Assembly (NCBI GenBank): GCA_000733355.1
Contig: JNVV01000031.1
Coordinates: forward strand, 284,501 to 348,500
Length of the DNA stretch: 64,000 bases
Reading direction: 5' to 3'
Source: Falciphora oryzae
Taxonomy: Eukaryota; Ascomycota; Sordariomycetes; Magnaporthales; Magnaporthaceae
Shown one piece after another: positions 62,998 through 64,000 of the stretch (positions are counted from its first letter, which is position 1; each line of letters begins with the position of its first letter). The notes under the pieces are model-generated. The model saw only the letters and a list, made by a program, of their open reading frames with translations, was not told the DNA's origin and did not search any database. The translations under genes were made by a program, and so were the position numbers.

Positions 62998-64000
62998 TAT
63001 TTAACGTCATTATATCGGGATCTACCAGTCCCTGCCTCCCAAGGGGCATATGACGTGCTAGCGCTACCTAAGCTTAACACTAGGCTACATGTTGCTATTA
63101 AAGCGGCTAGCAGATTAAACCCGTAGGCACACGGAAGTCGGGCCGCATTCCGGCGCTCCTTGTTAGTGAGCGGGCGATCGGCGGTAGGGCGTATGTATAT
63201 ACGCCGGGGCGTTGTGAGGCGCTGCGAGTGGTAGTAGTGCTGTCGGCCGGCGGGTGTGCCGGAAAGGGGGCAAGGCCGGGTTGGGCGGGGGGGTCCTCGG
63301 GACCTCCCCTGGGCCTGGCCGGAGGTGCGGGGGACTAACGAGCCTACTGCTAGTCCTAATAGTACAAAGGAAAAGTGAGAAGTGCAGAGGAAAAAGGAGA
63401 ATAGGTTATATGCGGGCTATTTAGGCCCTGTTACTATCGCCCAGCGATAGTGTAATAGTTGGTAGCTTCAACGAACGAAGCAAAAAGGAAAGGCTTTTGC
63501 AATAGCCGTTTCCAATATCCGGGCCTATCAAAAGCCGGGGAGGGGTCCGTTATAGGCCATTTGTTTTCTACCGCCCTAGCCAGCCTGCAATATACAGGGT
63601 GGGAGGGGGATTTGTTTCTTCCGCAGCGGCACGGGTTATCGTTTTCGTGCTGGTACTTTCGGTGGTACCAGTCGAAGTCCCCGTGCCCCGTACGTGCGGC
63701 TATTAGCCGCTGTAACACCCTCCGGTGCAGCTGCAGTGCTTTGGGTGCGGGCCGTGGCGCCGGCGGAAGGCCTATATCTTTGTACCGGTCCGGTAGGTTG
63801 TTTTCAAACCAGGCGATTCGGGCGTCCCGGGCCATCTTCCGGGCTAAAGCTTTTACTCCGGCCACCGTTGGCTTGGAGTGTTGGGGTATCGGCAAAGCCG
63901 ATCCCAGCTTTGCTTCGGCATCGGCCTCTTCGTTCCCGGGGATTCCCTCGTGGCCCGGGGACCAACGGACGTGTACCCGGTATTTATCCATAAAGTAGTG
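62998..64000 (-). mobile_element. Non-LTR retrotransposon 3' part (Tad-like), running off the window
   Basis: The minus-strand frame open from the window edge to 63434 codes the end of an ORF2 polyprotein. RNase H closing motifs are visible: VHVRWSPGHEGIPGNEEADA, with the last catalytic Asp in GNEEAD, followed by a linker and a Cys/His cluster, CRCGRNKSPSHPVYC. These follow reverse transcriptase in fungal LINE elements. The RT itself would lie beyond base 64000. About 430 bp of GC-rich 3' UTR follow the stop; the right-to-left end is placed at the GA tract. No stop codon interrupts the visible frame, so it may be young. Confidence 0.8.

Overview
The window looks like a piece of a filamentous ascomycete genome, probably a Sordariomycete. 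Coding regions are GC-rich. Genes are broken by short GT-AG introns with CTAAC- or CTGAC-like branch sites. The gene set is typically fungal: annexin XIV type, a Zn2Cys6 regulator, a DUF6594 membrane protein, a NACHT-ankyrin NLR and a trichothecene-type acyltransferase. Genus cannot be fixed from the sequence alone; Magnaporthales is a guess. One 384-base run of N (2891-3274) marks an assembly gap.

Layout. 0-19 kb is gene-poor: the 3' end of a coiled-coil protein, an HHxxxDG acyltransferase (-), a Cys-rich small protein (-) and a four-exon zinc-finger protein (-), separated by long intergenic DNA with homopolymer tracts and microsatellites. 19.9-31.9 kb is a block of decayed accessory genes: a DUF3435 tyrosine recombinase relic (the family of Starship captains), a broken TPR-CHAT protease gene, an intact ORF converging on it that may be a gasdermin-like pore former, a broken PLP-dependent decarboxylase with a stray copy of its 5' end, and an orphan C-terminal fragment. 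32-51.5 kb is ordinary: annexin, Ser/Thr-rich secreted protein, one-TM small protein, secreted carboxylesterase, small coiled-coil protein, DUF6594 protein, Zn2Cys6 factor and a glyoxalase-fold protein. 51.9-61.5 kb holds a ten-exon SNF2 ATPase and, divergently, a seven-exon NLR (NACHT, two C2H2 fingers, near-identical ankyrin repeats). The right end has an AAA+ ATPase tail cut off by a non-LTR retrotransposon that runs out of the window.

Main interest. The TPR-CHAT gene and the candidate pore former lie tail to tail, about 45 bp apart. This matches the known fungal arrangement in which gasdermin-like genes sit beside a CHAT/caspase-like or subtilisin-like protease that activates them in allorecognition cell death. 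Here the protease has one stop and four frameshifts while the putative effector stays open, next to a dead Starship-type recombinase. With the repeat-rich NLR 30 kb away, the window carries pieces of two non-self-recognition systems. The CHAT, NACHT, SNF2 and annexin calls rest on motifs visible in the sequence; the gasdermin call is an inference from context and general protein character.
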